The notes under the pieces are model-generated. The model worked only from the letters and a program-made list of their open reading frames with translations, was not told where the DNA came from and searched no databases. Position numbers and translations under genes: made by a program. From Rhinopomastus cyanomelas (taxonomy: Eukaryota > Chordata > Aves > Bucerotiformes > Rhinopomastidae), in the NCBI GenBank assembly GCA_013400115.1, contig VXBP01004060.1, positions 316-64,315 on the forward strand: a stretch of 64,000 nucleotides of DNA, written 5' to 3'. Below are positions 12,101 through 24,100 of this stretch, in pieces. Numbering within the stretch: position 1 is the stretch's first letter; the number at the start of each line of letters is the position of its first letter.

Positions 12101-15100
12101 GAGGAAAGCCTTGCTCCTCGGCCCCACGCTCTTCCCTGACTGCAGAAAGTCTGGGCTGCAAAGGGAGGATGAATCCTACAACCACTATGGCTGGAAAGGA
12201 TCTCCAAGATCATCAAGGCTGTTTTGATGGACTACATGATCTCCCATTGGAATAAATATCTCTCATGATGCAGCTCCCTGCCCAATACTTATTTTCTAAT
12301 CATAGAATCATCATGGCTGGAGAGGACTTCCAGGATCAAGTCCAACCTTCATCCCAACATCTCCCTAACCCCTAGACCATGGACTCAAGTGCTCTAGCTA
12401 CTTGGTTTTTAAACACCTCCAGGAATGGGGACTCCACCACCTCCCTGGGCAGCCTGTTCCAGTGCCCAACCACTCTCTCAGCAAAGAACTTCTCCCTAGG
12501 ATCCCATCTAAACCTCCCTTGATGCAACTTGAGCCCATTTCCTCTTGTCCTATCATTTGTAATTTGGAGGGAGACCAGCACCAGCCTTGCCACAACCTCC
12601 TTTTAGGTAGTTGAAGAGATCAAGAAGGTCTCCTCTCAGCTTCCTCTCCTCTAGACTAAAGAACCCCAGGTCCCTCAGCTGTTCTTCACAGGGCTTGTTT
12701 GCCAGCCCTCTCCCCAGCCTTCTTGCCCTTCTCTGGCCCCACTGCAGCACCTCAATTCCTATTTTATCCTGTCATGCCCAAAAGTGGACCCAGTACTCAA
12801 GATGCAATCTCACGAGTGCTGAGTACAAGGGCACCATCACCTCCCTGAAGTAGGATTTATGGTGAAAACAGCATCAAGGTGAGGACCATGCTGCTGCTGA
12901 GGAGCTGGCTGGGCAGTCTGTCACCGTTGAGCTGGGGGACAATTGGCATCTGCCCCATAAAAAAGGATCAGCCTCTCGCTTGTGATGACTGTGACACAAA
13001 GGTACCCAAGTTCAGAGTCAACGCTGAGGCCACATCACAGCAGCACCTCTCAAAAACGTATTGTGAACATAATCCTGTAGGTAATCCTGGTCTTGTCTAT
13101 CTGCAGGCACTTTGGCTGCCTTTGCTCTGCCTGGACCTGCAGACTCCCTGCTGCAGTGTCTTCCCTCAGATAACTATGTCTTGATGGCTGCTGTGGTCCA
13201 TCTCTAGTTATCCCTGTGGTGGGAGAGGTTTGTTCTCCCACACTGTGCTTGGGTCATGCCCTGCTGGATTTGCTGGAAGAGTTGAAAGAGAGCTTTGTAG
13301 GAAGAGCTGAAAGAGTTCTCAACTGTGAGTTCATGTCTGGCACCTGGTGGGACTTGCCTGGGCTTTAACAGCAAGAAGGAAGTTGCTGCATCTTCAGATA
13401 AACTGTTAGGTCCCATTTGTGTTGTTAAATGGGTGAGTGGAAGGCTGAAACCTCCTTTTCCTTCACAGTCTCCTTAGGTTGTTCTTAGAATAATAGAGAG
13501 AAATGGGTTTGGAGCAGGTGTTGCATCTCCCTCTCCTTTTATGTCCCATCTTCATGTTGGGGCTCTTTAATTCACCAGGGCTCTGCAGTTATGAACTGTT
13601 CATATGGAATTGGACTGGATGATCTTTCCAAGTCCTTTCCAGTCCCTAATGTTCCGTGATTAGTCCTGATCATTAACATTGAACAAGGCATGGCACAAGA
13701 TCAAGTAAAGACATCACAGAACCACATAGAATCACAGGAGAACAGAACATTAGGGATTGGAATGGACCTTGAGAGATCATCCAGTCCAATCTCCCCACCA
13801 CAGCAGGATCCCTTTGATAAAGTCACACAGGAGCATGGCCAGGTGGGTTTTGAGAGTCTCCAGAGAAAGAGACTCCACAGCCCCCCTGGGCAGCCCCTGC
13901 CAGGGCTCTGTCACCCTCACTGGGATAAAGGTCCTTCTCATATTGATGTGGAACCTCCTCTGTTCCACCTCACACCCATTGCCCCTTGTCCTATCACTAG
14001 ATGACATTGAGCAGAGCCTGGCTCCATCCTCCTGACTTTCGAGGTCCCTTCCAATCCTTAATATTCTGTGATGCTGTGGTTGGACTGGATGATCATTCAA
14101 GGTCCCTTCCCATCCCCAATGCTCTGTGATGCTGTGGTTGGACTGGATGACAGAGCTTTCCTTGATGATGTTTTCCCTGTGACACCAGTACTTCCCCTAG
14201 TATCTCTGGGTGTTCACAGGAAAACAGAACCAGGAACGTGCTGTCCTCTCTGCACGTCCATGTTGTGAGTGTTTGCCAGCGAAGAGCCGCAAGGAGAGCT
14301 GTGATGGAGAGCACGCGCTTGCAGCCAGAATCTCGCTCTGTGCGGCCCTTCAGAAAATGAAACTGGAAGAGGGCTTCGGATGAGAACATCCGCAGGGCGC
14401 TCCCGGAGCTAACAGGCTGGAGCCTGCGATGTCACTCACAAAACCTCATTTATGGGCTAATGAACCCCCCAGTTATCTAGAAACTTGGCTTATCCAAAAC
14501 GGGGTCACGCCATCTGGCCAGCACCAAGTGTGCTCAACTAGCCAAACCGTAGTTTATCCAAGGGGATGTAACGTCCTCTGTGTCGCCGGGATGAATGAGC
14601 TTCCACGGCGTTCGGCGCGAGGGGCTCTGCCGGAGCGCACGCACCCTCCGAGGCTGCTCGAGCAGCAGGAAATTAAAAAGCCTCCCCTGAACCTTGATTA
14701 AGGCTTCCACAAGCCAATAGCCATAGGACTATTTATTTATCGAGTCACTAATTTCTTAAGGCCTTCCAACAATAATAGTTGAGCTTCCAATTATGTTTTT
14801 GCCCTTCAGATCCGCTGTTTTAGCAGCGGTTGGCGGGAGCAACATAAAATACGAGGAAGAATTCGGTGTTTTAAATCCTCTCGGAACTTTGGGAGCGATA
14901 CCAAGAGGTTTTATTGTGTTGAGTTTCATGTGGCTTCATATAATCCTCGTTTATCATCGACGCTGAATTGAGGTTTTATATGCTCGGAGAGGTTTGTGCC
15001 TTGATGTTCATTGGCCGTGCTATAAACCCTGGGTTATTAACACCAGGGCTTTGGACCTCGGTGCTGTTTGCTCCAAGTTTCTGCCTCTTCAGGGTGTGAG

Positions 15101-18100
15101 AGTCACGGCTCGTGCAAAACAAGACACGTTGCCAACCAGGGAAAATAACGAACCGCGCCAAGCGGATCCCGAAGGTTCCAAAAACAAAAGGCAAACGCTG
15201 CTGCTGTTAATCCTGCTAGATCAGATTCAGGCTCCAGTGGAAAAAAAGTGTCAAAACTTCCCTGATCCCAGCGGGACCGGGGCTTCGTCCCTGATTTATT
15301 TGTGTTTGAGGCAGTCTCAGCCGGGCCGCTCTCCGGGCTCAGCGCTCCTGCGCCGCAAGGTCTGAACGCTGGCAACAGCATAAATGCGCAGGGATTAGAC
15401 TACTGTAATAAGACCCTTCAGAGGTTAAAGAAAACATCTGATTTCCAGTAAGTGGCGTGGTAAACACATTCCATGGCCTGCTCCAGAAAGCTGTTAGCCC
15501 CGCAGCAGCGTGTCCTTTCTAACAAGTGTTTATCTTTTCTCCCTCCATGCCCCACGTAGATCATCCTTCACTCAATGCACAAGTACCAGCCTCGCGTCCA
15601 CGTCATCCGGAAGGACTGCGGAGACGACCTGTCCCCGGTCAAGCCTATCCCTTCAGGAGAAGGGGTGAAAGCCTTCTCCTTTCCAGAGACAGTGTTCACC
15701 ACGGTCACGGCGTACCAAAACCAGCAGGTAACTTGGGCTTTGGGCTGCTCAGAGCAGAGCAGGGAAGTGCGAGGTAGGAGAGGAGCATTCGCCTCTGCTG
15801 CGCCGCTCACTGAAAGACTTGCCTGGGTTCTCTTTGTGTCCTAAGGAGCTCTCAGCAGCAGCACTGCAGCAGCGCCTGGAGGCTGCAGCTGAGACTTCAG
15901 GCCCTGTGAGATGGATGCTTCCAGTGAAAGCGATCTCACTGCATCTCTGAGTGCTGCAGGGATCTCACAGTCTAGTTAAAGTGATCTCACTGCATCTCTG
16001 AGTGCTGCAGGGATCTCACAGTCTAGTTAAAGTGATCTCACTGCATCTCTGAGTGCTGCAGGGATCTCACAGTCTAGTTAGCATCATTAATGGTGTCTTG
16101 CTCATAAATGACAGAACGTTAGGGATTGGAAGGGACCTTGAAAAAACATCCAGTCCAGTCACAGTGTCACAGCATCACAGAACACTAGGGATGGGAAGAC
16201 ACCTCGAAAGATGATCTATTCCAACCACAGAACCACAGAACATTATGGATTGGAAAGGACCTTGAAAGATGTCACAGCCAATCACAGTGTCACAGAACAT
16301 TAGGGATGGGAAGAGACCTTGAAAGATCATCTAGTCCAATTATTAGGGATTGGAAGGGACCTTGAAAGATCATCCAGTCTAATCACAGTGTCACAGTATC
16401 ACAGAACATTAGGGATGGGAAGAGACCTTGAAAGATCATCCAGTCCAATCACAGTATCACAGAACAATAGAGATGGGAAGGGACCTTGAAAGACCATCCA
16501 GTCCAATCCCCCTGACACAGCAGGATCCTCTAGATCCAGTCACACAGGAACACATCAGGCAGGTTTTAAAAGCCTCCAAAGAAGGAGACACCACAACCCG
16601 CTCTGGGCAGCCCCTTCCAGTGCTCTGTCACCCTCACTGGGAAGAAGTTCCTTCTCATGTTGATGTGGAACCTCCTCTGCTCCAGCTCACACCCAGTGCC
16701 CCCCATCCTATCATTGGGTGCCCCTGAGAACTAAGTACAGCACAGAAGCACAAGGCAGAGAACAGTCTACATTTTAAGGGTGATTTTATACCTTGAGGGG
16801 CAGCTCCATTTCTGTTTCTTTAAGTAGACATGTTCAAGCACTTTTTGTGACTCCCGTGGCTTCAGAACTCCAAGACCCTCGCCGGAGAAGCTGGCATCTG
16901 AGGAAAGCTATAGCCACAGTCATTGGCCACATTGAGCTCTGTTTTACGTTTGCTCAGCGTGTCATTCGCTGCAAATTACCCGGGTCCGTACGGACTCCAG
17001 GCCAAAAGGGCATTGGGGGGTCACGTGGCTCCAGGGTCCGGTGGCTACTGCCGCTGGTGTTGGGGGCTAACACAGAGGGTGCCAGCACAGTGAATGGCTG
17101 CAGCGGCGTGTTGAGGAATCATTTACCCCTTCCCATCCTTGCAAAGAGAAGAGCAGGAGAGCCCCCTGAATACTGAAATGTGATTCCTTCATCATATTTA
17201 ATCACATTTCACTAAATAAACTCTCTTTATTTAAATTATATTTATTTCAGTAAAAATGACCTTTATTAAAATGATAAATTACCCTAATTAAAATTATAGT
17301 TCTGTCAATAAATAAATAAAATTCATTCAAACAGTATTTATTTCAATAAATAAATCACATTTATTTAAATTGTTTCAATAAATAATTTACATTTATTTAA
17401 ATAAATTAATTACATTTATTCAAATTCTATTTATTTCAATAAATAAACTGTATTTATNNNNNNNNNNNNNNNNNNNNNNNNNNNNNNNNNNNNNNNNNNN
17501 NNNNNNNNNNNNNNNNNNNNNNNNNNNNNNNNNNNNNNNNNNNNNNNNNNNNNNNNNNNNNNNNNNNNNNNNNNNNNNNNNNNNNNNNNNNNNNNNNNNN
17601 NNNNNNNNNAATTTTAAATATATAAACTGTATTTATTTAAATCATATTTATTTCAATAAATAAATTACACTTAAAATAAATTTAAATAAATGAACTCTAT
17701 TTATTTAAATAATATTGATTTCAATAATAAATTACACTTAAAAATAAATTTAAATAAATGAACTGTATCTAAATAATATTGCTTTCAATAATAAATTATG
17801 CTTAAAAATAATTTTAAATATATAAACTGTATTTATTTAAATCATATTTCTTTCAATAAATAGATTACACTCAATAATAAATGAATGAACTGTATTTGTT
17901 TAAATTGTATTTGTTTCAATAAATAAATTACACTTAATAAATTTAAATATATCACAGAATCATTATGGATTGGAAGGGACCTCGAAAGATCATCTAGTCC
18001 AATCAAACTGTATTTATTTAAATCGTATTTCTTTCAATATATAAATCATATTTATTAAAATTATATTTATTCCAATAAACAACCTGTACTTATTTAAATT

Positions 18101-21100
18101 ATGTTTAGTTCAATAAATAAATTACATTTTAAAAAGTCATTTAAATAAATAAACTCTCTTTACTTAAATTATATTTATTCCAATAAATAAGTAATATTTA
18201 TTAAAATTGTATTTATTTCCAAAATCAATCAGTACTTATTTACATTATATTTAATTCAATAGATAAATTGTATTTATTTAGTTATATTTATTTCAAGGAA
18301 TATCTTATATTTATTTCTATTCTATTTATTAACGTCATATTTATTCAAGCAAGTGAGCACGTTTATTTAGGTTATCTTCTGCATTTAAAAGAATTACGGT
18401 GGGTGGGAAGGGGTGCTGGGTCTTTCATGGAGGAGAATAGCCCAGAGACACCTTTTGGCTGGTCCTTCTTGACCTGTCGGTAAATAAAAGTTGATCTGAA
18501 GTTTACTGCAGCATCGGCAAAGAAGGACAGTTGCCCGATGAGTTGCCTCAAGAATTCCCACCTGCCCTTCGGCAGCAGTAACCAACTTTGAGCTTTCCTT
18601 TGGATTTAAAAACCCAGGGATGGGTAGATCTGGCCCCCGTTTGGCAACCACCACCTAAACCATGCAAACGTGCAGAGGTTCCCCCTCCGCTGTCGTGTGT
18701 CATGTTAGGTGCGAGCCAGCTGAATTTCCAGGTAGTCATTTCTTTCACTGTCTTCACAGATAACTCGTCTGAAGATTGACAGGAATCCGTTTGCCAAAGG
18801 ATTTAGAGATTCAGGACGTAACAGGTAGGTGATGGGGCAGGACGAGGGCTTCACCGAACTGGTGTGTGGAGGCTGCTCGTGGCGAATACTTGTGTTTACA
18901 GACTAATTAGTCTGAGGTCTCGGGCTCCTCGAGGGACCACTTAGATTTCCCAGCGATGTTCTCTGCGGTGGGCTGCTGTTCCTGCTCCTCTAACCATCTA
19001 GGAACAAGATGGGTTGGCACGTGGCTAGACCCAAGTACTTAGGTTTCCTTTAGGCTGCTCCTGAAATCTCTTCTGTCCTCTGGCTAGAGGCACAAACTGC
19101 AGATGCCAGAGTCAAACTATAAGCCCAGACCTTCTTGTGGCAATTATCATGGGCTGGATGGCTCCTTGTTTTCTCTCCAAGGGGAAGAAACCAAACTTCC
19201 TCGTGCAGTTATCTTGTGTTTAGTTCATTTGCCTCGATGCTCAAAGAGCTGTCTTCAACTGTCTTTTGAGCCCAAAGAGTTCTAAATCCACTTTCTAGGT
19301 AAACACCTCTTCTACTCAGGCTACAAGTGACCTCGAAGCAAGTCTGGTTTCCATGGCTTCTGATAGGGTTGGACTCATTAATTAACTTGTTGCCTCTTGA
19401 GGTCCATGAATCTGTCAAAATAGGAATAGGGAATCTGGATAGTGCACACCTGGGACTTGGGTCTTGTCCCTGCTGACAGTGCTGACCTCAGAGTCACAGA
19501 ACATTAGGGATTGGAAGGGACCCTGAAAGATCATAGAGTCACAGAATCATAGAAAATCAGGGATTGGAAGGGACCTCGAAAGATCATCCAGTCCAATCCC
19601 CCTGCTACAGCAGGATCACCCAGACCAAGTGACACAGGAACACATCCAGGTGGGTTTTAACATCTCCAGAGGAGACTCTACAACCCCCTGGGCAGCCTGT
19701 TCCAGTGCTCTGTCACCCTCACTGGGAAGAAGTTCCTTTTGTTATTCACATGGAACCTCCTCTGCTCCAGCTCACACCCACTGCCCCTTGTCCTGTCATT
19801 AGATGACACTGAGCAGAGCCTGGCTCCATCCTCCAGACACCCACCCTTTCCACATTCATCAACATTCATGAGGTCACCCCTCAGTCTCCTCTTCTCCAAG
19901 CTCAAGAGACCCAGCTCCTTCAGCCTCTCCTCAGCAGGGAGATGCTCCACTTCCTTCATCATTCTTGCTGCTCTCTGCTGGGCTCCCTCCAGCAGCTCCA
20001 CGTCCCTCTTGAGCTGAGGGGCCCAGAACTGGGCACAAGACTCCAGAGTGGTCTCCCTAGCATCGCTCTTTTCTTTGATAGGCTCAGTGCTCCTAAATAA
20101 GTGTCTTTGGAAATGCAGCTCAGATTGACAATCATCAAGCAAAAAGTCTTTCTATTTGAATTTCTGGTATTTTCAGTCAACTATACATTTACTCAGTTGC
20201 TAAAAACTGAATGTAAATGTCAAGGCTTTGTTGTTTTCATTGTCCTAGCTGGTGCATTATCACTAAGATGGTCTGGAACATCAGTGTTCAAAAAGCCCCC
20301 CATGGTACCCTTGCACCCAGCTTCCCAACGTCACTTTAATCATCGCCGCTCTCTCACTCTGCGCTTCCACAGGCAGTCATTCTGCTTTAATTAAAAATAC
20401 TCCTGTTCAGGCCATTCCTGTTCGACCCCACTGGCCACAGAAACCAGTAGCTTCACCTTTTAAAAGCCTTCTCCTTGCATTTGCGAAGTGTAACTGAATT
20501 TATGTGCTGAGGAGAGTTTCGTTCTTCTCTCAGGCTTTAAGTTTGACCCCATAAACCCTTTTACTCAGGAAAGAGCCAGAATTTCTCCCGTTAAATACTT
20601 CAGGACAAACATGACTGTTTTGTTAAATAAACTCGGCCATTTGACAGCGTAAATTAGGGTGGTGGTAAAACCCCGGAGCCGTTCGAAGGCATCTTGGATA
20701 GATTATCACCTCGGCTGCGCTCCTCCAGGAGGTGGCTTTTATCTCCACTTTAACTAGAAATGAAAAGGGACCGTTGCTGCCGAAAGGAAGGCGATCTTTT
20801 TTAATCCGGGCTCAGCTAACAAATACTTTATGAACATTTCTTGAGGTTCGTTTGTGATGCTGCTGGAGACACAAGGAGGAAGCACTTGTATCCGAACAAC
20901 GTGTCGGTGGCTTCCAGTTGGGCTGTTGGAGTGATTTGAGGGTACAGAGTGCTTGGAGGCAGGGGTGTGCGTTTGGGGTGCGCCCGACGCTGCCACTTAA
21001 CAGGTCTTTGAGCCCAGCAGCTAAAAGTCGCAGCAGAATTAAACCTCTTGAGCTCATGGTCCATAAAATCATGTCAGAAAACAACGAGCCTTTACCTTCT

Positions 21101-24100
21101 GAGAAAAGTCTTCTAGATGCTGTCTGCCGTGATCACCTACCCAGTCATTTCTCTTTGTCACAATAGCCTTGAAAGAAAACAACAGATTTTTAGTTTATAG
21201 ACATTAAAATACGTTTAGAAATTTGTGAAGGGTGGGTGTCAGGAGGATGGAGCCAGGTTCTTCTCAGTGTCATCTAGTGATAGAACAAGGGGCAATGGGT
21301 GTGAGGTGGAACAGAGGAGGTTCCACATCAATATGAGAAGGAACTTCTTCCCAGTGAGGGTGACAGAGCCCTGGAAGGGGCTGCCCAGGGGAGCTGTGGA
21401 GTCTCCTTCTCTGGAGACATTTCAAACCCATCTGGACGTGTTCCTGTGTGACTTGGTCTAGATGATCCTGCCATGGCAGGGGGATTGGACTGGATGATCT
21501 TTAGAGGTCCCTTTCAATCCCAAATGTTGTGATTTTCCTCAGCACTTCATAGTCAAGACAGCATCACTCTATACATTTCAGTAGATCATCCAGTTCCAAC
21601 CTCCCTGCAAAGGCAGGGACACTTTTGCTAGAGCAGGTTCCCAGCCAACCTGACCTTCAACACTGCCAGAGATGGGGCAGCCACAACTATCTTGGGCAAC
21701 CTCTTCCAGCATCTCTCCACCCTCACAGGGTAGAATTTGTTCCTCATGTCCAACCTCAATCTTCCATCTTCAAGGCTGTAATCCTTTCCCCTTGTCCTCT
21801 TGCTACCATCATGTGAGGAGTCCCCCACCAGCTTTCCTGTAGCCCTCTTCAGAGGTTGGAAAGTTGCTAGAAGGTCACCCGGGACCCTCCTCAAAGAGCC
21901 ATACATCCATGCCCTGCCAACGTGTAGATGTGATTTTCCAGCTCATCAGCATGACTGGGAATCCCATGTTAACAGGAACAGTTTCTTCTAGGCAGAAATA
22001 GGGCATCAACCCTCTGGTACTCAGAGCAGGGAAATGTCAGACCAGGGAAACACGTACCATCATTTCAGCCAAATATCCTCCCTCAGAAGACCAAATCTGT
22101 TGAAACTGAGAGTCAGACTTGTGGAGTTGGGAAGCTCTTTGCAAATCACAGTGATCTCGTGGACAAGGTTCAAAGGGTCTTTTCTATTAAAGCAAAATTG
22201 ACTTAATGAACTTAAAAAACCCCTAATAAACTAATGTTGATGTGATTTTGAAGTGACGTACCCAGAGACATGTGACAAAATACAGCTTCCTTTCATGACA
22301 CAGTCATGTTTTTGGTCTAAACAGAATGGGACTGGAAGCCCTGGTAGAGTCTTACGCCTTCTGGAGACCTTCGCTGAGGACACTTACGTTTGAAGATATA
22401 CCTGGGATACCCAAGCAAGGTAACAGTCCTCTTTGTGTTCTCCTCAAACAAAATCACACAGAGGTGAAGCTTTGCCCATCGTGCTTTACGAGAGTCTAGG
22501 TGAGTGTGTCACTCTCACTGTGAAGTTCCTTCTGACCAAGTCGCAGAACCATAGAATCAAAGAATCATATGAGAAGGAACTTCTTCCCAGTGAGGGTGAC
22601 AGAGCCCTGGAACAGGCTGCCCAGGGGGGCTATGGAGTCTCCTTCTCTGGAGGCATTTAAAACCCACCTGGACTTGTTCCTGTGCAACTGGATCTAGGCG
22701 ATCCTGCTGTGGCAGGGGGATTGGACTAGATGACCTTTTGAGGTCCCTTCCAATACATGATAGTCTGTGATTCTGTGAACCGTAGAATCATAGAATCACA
22801 GAATCATCCTGGCTGGAAAGGATCTGCAGGATCATCAATTCAAGCCCTCAGCCCAACAGCTCCCTAACCCCTACACCATGGCCTCAAGGGCTCTAGCTAC
22901 TCTGTTTTTAATCACCTCCAGGGATGGGGACACCACCACCACCTCCCTGGGCAGCCTGGTCCAGTGCCCAACCACTTTCTCAGCAAAGACCTTCTTCCTA
23001 ACGTCCAACCTAAACCTCCCCTGATGCAACTTGAGGCCATTTCCCCTTGTCCTATTATTGGTAATTTGGGAGAAGAGACCAGCAGCAGCCTGGCTTGAAG
23101 CACAAGAGCTTTAAGGATTGAGTGATGGTTGCAAAAGCATAACAGACATCGTTTTTCTCGGCCAGGTTGTTTCTTTGAAGACACACGTGTTCCGTACGCA
23201 CCCCTCCTGCCCTGCACACACACGTACAACCCCTTAGAAATGAATTTGGGTCACGTTCTGTATCAAGGGTTATTATAAAAGACAAAGGTCTTCCTCCCTG
23301 GAGTTGTTTAAAACCTGAGTAGCTAAAGCACTTGAGGGGTCTAGGGGTTAGGGAGATGTTGGGATGAGGGCTGGACTTGATGATCCTGGAGGTCCTTTCC
23401 AGCCAGGATGGTGATTGTATGATCTGTCACCCATGAAGTGAACCTCTTCCATTGCGTTTCTTACGCTGTAATATTCTCTTCCAGGAAATGCAGGTTCCTC
23501 TTCCTTACTCCAGGGATCTGGCAGTGGAGTGCCATCTACCCACCCTCACCTCTTACCTGGTTCCCCTTGCTCATCTCCAGCCTTCCACCTCAGCCCCAAC
23601 ACTAGCCAGCTCTGTAGCCTTGCTCCAGCTGACTACACAGCTTGCGCCCGCTCAGGCTTGACCCTGAACCGATACAGCACCTCCTTGGCTGAGACCTACA
23701 ACAGGCTCACGAACCAGACCAGCGAGACCTTTGCCCCCCCGAGGACTCCCTCCTACGTCGGCGTCTCCAGTAGCACGACGGTGAACATGTCCATGAGCGG
23801 CAACGACGGGGAAGCCTTCAGCTGCCCGCAGACTGGCTTGTCCATGCAGATTTCAGGGATGTCTCCACAGCTCCAGTACATCATGCCATCCCCGTCCGGC
23901 AACGCCTTCGCCACCAACCAAACCCACCAAGGCTCCTACAACACGTTCAGACTGCACAGCCCCTGCGCGCTCTATGGATATAACTTTTCCACATCCCCCA
24001 AACTGGCTGCCAGCCCTGAGAAAATCGTTTCTTCCCAAGGAAGCTTCTTGGGGTCCTCGCCAAGCGGAACCATGACGGATCGGCAGATGTTGCCCCCCGT

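Larger units (their letters stand above)
17200..18350 (+). repeat. A/T-rich satellite with an assembly gap
   Basis: Imperfect repeats built from ATTTATTTAAAT, TTTCAATAAATAAA and ACATTTATTTAAAT-like words, with a unit of roughly 40 bp. It is interrupted by 152 unknown bases (17458-17609) and by a CR1 tip at 17952. Its very high A/T content explains the assembly failure. Confidence 0.93.

Noticed and set aside
14430..14600. Possible old DNA transposon (GTTATCTAGAAACTTGGC and TTATCCAA words)
   Set aside because: I could not find inverted ends or target duplications, and the resemblance is too weak to call.
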